Assembly: GCA_003952965.2 (NCBI GenBank)
Contig: CM025854.1
Location: 24,459,344-24,523,343, forward strand
Length of the DNA stretch: 64,000 nt
Reading direction: 5' to 3'
Origin: Morella rubra
Lineage: Eukaryota > Streptophyta > Magnoliopsida > Fagales > Myricaceae
Shown here: piece by piece, positions 61,885 to 64,000 of the stretch
Position numbering within the stretch: the stretch's first letter is position 1
How the letters are laid out: each line of letters opens with the position of its first letter
Notes under the pieces: generated by a model
Database searches by the model: none
What the model saw: the letters and a program-made list of their open reading frames with translations, nothing else
What the model was told of the DNA's origin: nothing
Position numbers and translations under genes: made by a program

Positions 61885-62590
61885 ATTTTTATTCTAACCT
61901 TTCGTTTTTGGAATTTTTACTGGATCCTTTTTTTCTTTTCCTTGTTTCCTAGGATAAGCCACTAACCATTGTTCGTACTGCCTTGCCACCGTGAATTTCG
62001 CTCCTTAACTTTGTCCTTAATATTTCAACAGCTTGATTTCATTTCTCCGGGAGATACAACCTTGAAATCTAATATTCACATACAAGTTTCGTTTAATTTA
62101 AAAGTTGTAAACTATTAGGGGGAGCTACCCTACTGGTTCTGGCTCTACAGTTTACAGTTAGAAACTTGTCTAATGATAAAAGCTTCAATGCCACTTTTAT
62201 ATTACTCGCGACTCGAACTTGATACCTACAACACATGAAAAACCTGAAATCCCAAGTATTAGATTAGTGCGAGTTATTCAAATGGACAGGTGTTTGATAA
62301 GTTGGTGCTCCATCCAGCTAAATACCTGCAGGGTTCAGCGGAATTCATGCAGGAAAATCCAGAAGACTCTTCCATCCGTCACAACGTGAGCCTGCGACCA
62401 ACACGTGTGCTCACAGCCCTCATGCATGTAATCATGGTGTTGATCAGCTAGCACCTCTCCTCCAAACCCAAAGTTCTCCTTCCTTATCTCTTCCATTTCT
62501 TTCTTTCTTTCTGCGTTTCTCTCGTTTCGCCTCCCCAGACGAAAGCAATCTCTTCCTCTCCCTTTTCTGCTTGAAAAGTTTTTTTTGGGT
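61885..62590. promoter_or_regulatory. Upstream region of the HSD-like gene
   Basis: No gene. A palindromic-flanked caacacgtgtgc (E-box-like CACGTG at about 62401-62407) lies about 185 bp upstream of the start codon. A pyrimidine-rich leader (ctttctttctttctgcg) lies at about 62490-62520. Confidence 0.45.
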
Positions 62591-63719
62591 ATGGATTTCT
62601 TCAACTCCATCTTGAATCTGGTGGTGCCTCCGGCGAGCATGGTCATGCTAGCCTTCGCTTGGCCAACTCTGTGTTTCATCAACGCTTGTGAGTGGCTTTA
62701 CAGCTCATGCTACTGTGAAAATATGGAAGATAAAGTGGTCATAATCACTGGAGCTTCCTCTGGAATAGGGGAGGTAAGTACTCTCCCTTTCATCAATTTT
62801 TGCAAATTGCTTGGTTATTAAATTACTCTCCATATGTTCAAATTTAATAAAAAGTTTTTAGATCTGTAATATCCTTGAGTGAGTCTTTAAGTTGATAGCG
62901 TCTAAATTGAAATTGAGTCCGAATTTTGCTTGAGATAGGTGGGAGAATAGATGGATGGCTTAATTTTGACTGATTGGGACTGGTTCTTGGATGATTTTTC
63001 CCCCAATGGGTTCATGTTCCTAAGACCGTGTAATAAACACATTTGTTGAAAAGATTCGAACGTAAGACCTACGTAAATCATTACTGGTTAGGGGCACACC
63101 CCTATAACTTGCTCTGTCCAAGTACACAACTTGCAAGAGAAAAACTCACTCGAGTTTCCGATAACAGAGATGAGCATGGCAATGAGGCTTCGCTCATCCA
63201 GCCTGAGGTGATCATGACTGCTTTGATTTCTAGCTGAAAATTGCAGTCTCTTGCGACTCTTGTCCTGTAGCGAGTTCTTCCTGTTTGATTCTGGTGTCGA
63301 AAATTTGGACAGGGGTGAAGGGGCACTCACGGAGGGGCTGCACTAACTTGCTCTAATCATTTTCTTGTAAATTCAGCCAAAACTACTCGTTGAATTGCAA
63401 GTATTGAGACCCGGAAATGTGGTTCATTTGAATCCGCTTACAGGATAATTTACAGTGTCTTCGTTAACTTATCTCTTTGTGCGGGTAAGTAAAGCTCACG
63501 CCATCTATGGCTCCCTGTGGATGCAGCAAATTGCATACGAATACGCAAAGAGAAAAGCAATTCTTGTATTGGTGGCAAGGAGAGAGCAGCGGCTTCGAGT
63601 GATCAGTGAGAATGCGAGGCAGATGGGTGCAAAGCAAGTCGCAATTATGGCTGCAGATGTTGTGAAGGAAGATGATTGCAGAAGATTTGTTAACGAAACA
63701 ATTAACTTCTACGGGCGTA
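62591..63719 (+). CDS. 11-beta-hydroxysteroid dehydrogenase-like (steroleosin-type SDR), 5' exons only
   Basis: An NAD(P)-dependent short-chain dehydrogenase of the plant HSD/steroleosin group, found on oil bodies or ER, acting on sterol or brassinosteroid-like substrates by family inference. Exon 1 (62591-62773) encodes an N-terminal hydrophobic anchor with prolines (VVPPASMVMLAFAWPTLCFI) and DKVVIITGASSGIGE, holding the TGxxxGxG cofactor motif at residues 53-60. Exon 2 (63527-63719) encodes QIAYEYAKRKAILVLVARRE, where the Arg pair near the second beta strand suggests NADP preference, and ADVVKEDDC. The frame stays open and ends in a codon split by the next intron. The NNAG, catalytic Ser and YxxxK exons lie beyond 64000. 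Confidence 0.88.
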
Positions 63720-63860
63720 GTATGTCTCTCAACCCAAATACTGTTAGATTAACTTTGATCAATGCAATATTGAATGCCAAGGGTCAGCTTCCCCGCTGTC
63801 ATATATGGCATGCTTTCCTTTAAATTCTAAAAGTGTGAAGGGAAAAAGCGAAGAAGAAAA

Positions 63861-63884
63861 CGCTAGAAGGAGGGGTCGAACCTC

Positions 63885-63917
<33 letters not shown>

Positions 63918-63934
63918 AACTGAGCTATTCCAGC
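63861..63934 (-). tRNA. tRNA-Asn (GUU)
   Basis: A complete 74-nt cloverleaf on the minus strand. The acceptor GCTGGAA pairs with TTCTAGC (one G-T pair), discriminator G. The D arm is GCTC/GAGC, the anticodon stem TGTGG/CCACA, loop CTGTTAA with anticodon GTT, and the T arm GGAGG TTCGACC CCTCC. A TTTT Pol III terminator follows directly. It sits downstream of exon 2 of the HSD-like gene, so within its next intron if that gene continues, and antisense to it. Confidence 0.95.
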
Positions 63935-64000
63935 CATTTGCTATGTAATTGTATTTTAAAATAATATTTAATACTCCAGACTATTCGAGAGCATGTTTTC

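Overview
The window is nuclear DNA of a flowering plant, most likely a woody eudicot. The evidence is GT-AG introns of plant length, AT-rich intergenic DNA, plant-specific families (DUF579 xylan methyltransferase, steroleosin-type dehydrogenase, myristoylated CDK-like kinase) and plant transposons (CACTA, TRIM, tRNA-type SINE, MITE). The species cannot be fixed from sequence alone.

Layout. 1-620: 5' exons of a GDSL esterase/lipase (minus), cut by the left edge. 1.4-1.7 kb: a complete TRIM retroelement. 3.46-7.08 kb: a complete non-autonomous CACTA element with exon fragments of three unrelated genes. 9.64-10.87 kb: single-exon phospholipase A1. 12.3-12.7 kb: composite minisatellite. 13.45 kb: tRNA. 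16.1-17.8 kb: decayed LysM gene. 18.9-21.1 kb (minus): small conserved protein of unknown function. 23.7-24.6 kb (minus): glucuronoxylan 4-O-methyltransferase. 26.7-31.8 kb: queuine tRNA-ribosyltransferase accessory subunit. 33.0-38.0 kb (minus): thioredoxin/GST-fold plastid-type protein, with a SINE in one intron. 38.4-45.2 kb: NDUFAF5-like mitochondrial complex I assembly factor, with a 771-bp internal duplication. 46.2-50.6 kb: AlgH/UPF0301 protein. 51.1-54 kb: duplicated 3' end of the neighbouring kinase. 53.8-60.1 kb (minus): CDK-like kinase. 62.6 kb to the right edge: 11-beta-HSD-like dehydrogenase, truncated by the edge, with a tRNA-Asn gene downstream of its second exon.

The genes do not form a pathway; this is ordinary plant gene space. 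Two relations stand out. The thioredoxin-fold gene and the NDUFAF5 gene are head to head, with start codons 370 bp apart. The noncoding DNA also carries many direct duplications of about 50 to 1,460 bp spacing, two of which reach into exons.

The strongest unusual observations are the gene-fragment-carrying CACTA element and the in-frame duplication of an exon pair (exactly 144 coding bases) in the NDUFAF5 gene. Exon boundaries were derived by hand from GT-AG sites, reading phase and remembered family sequences; no database search was run.
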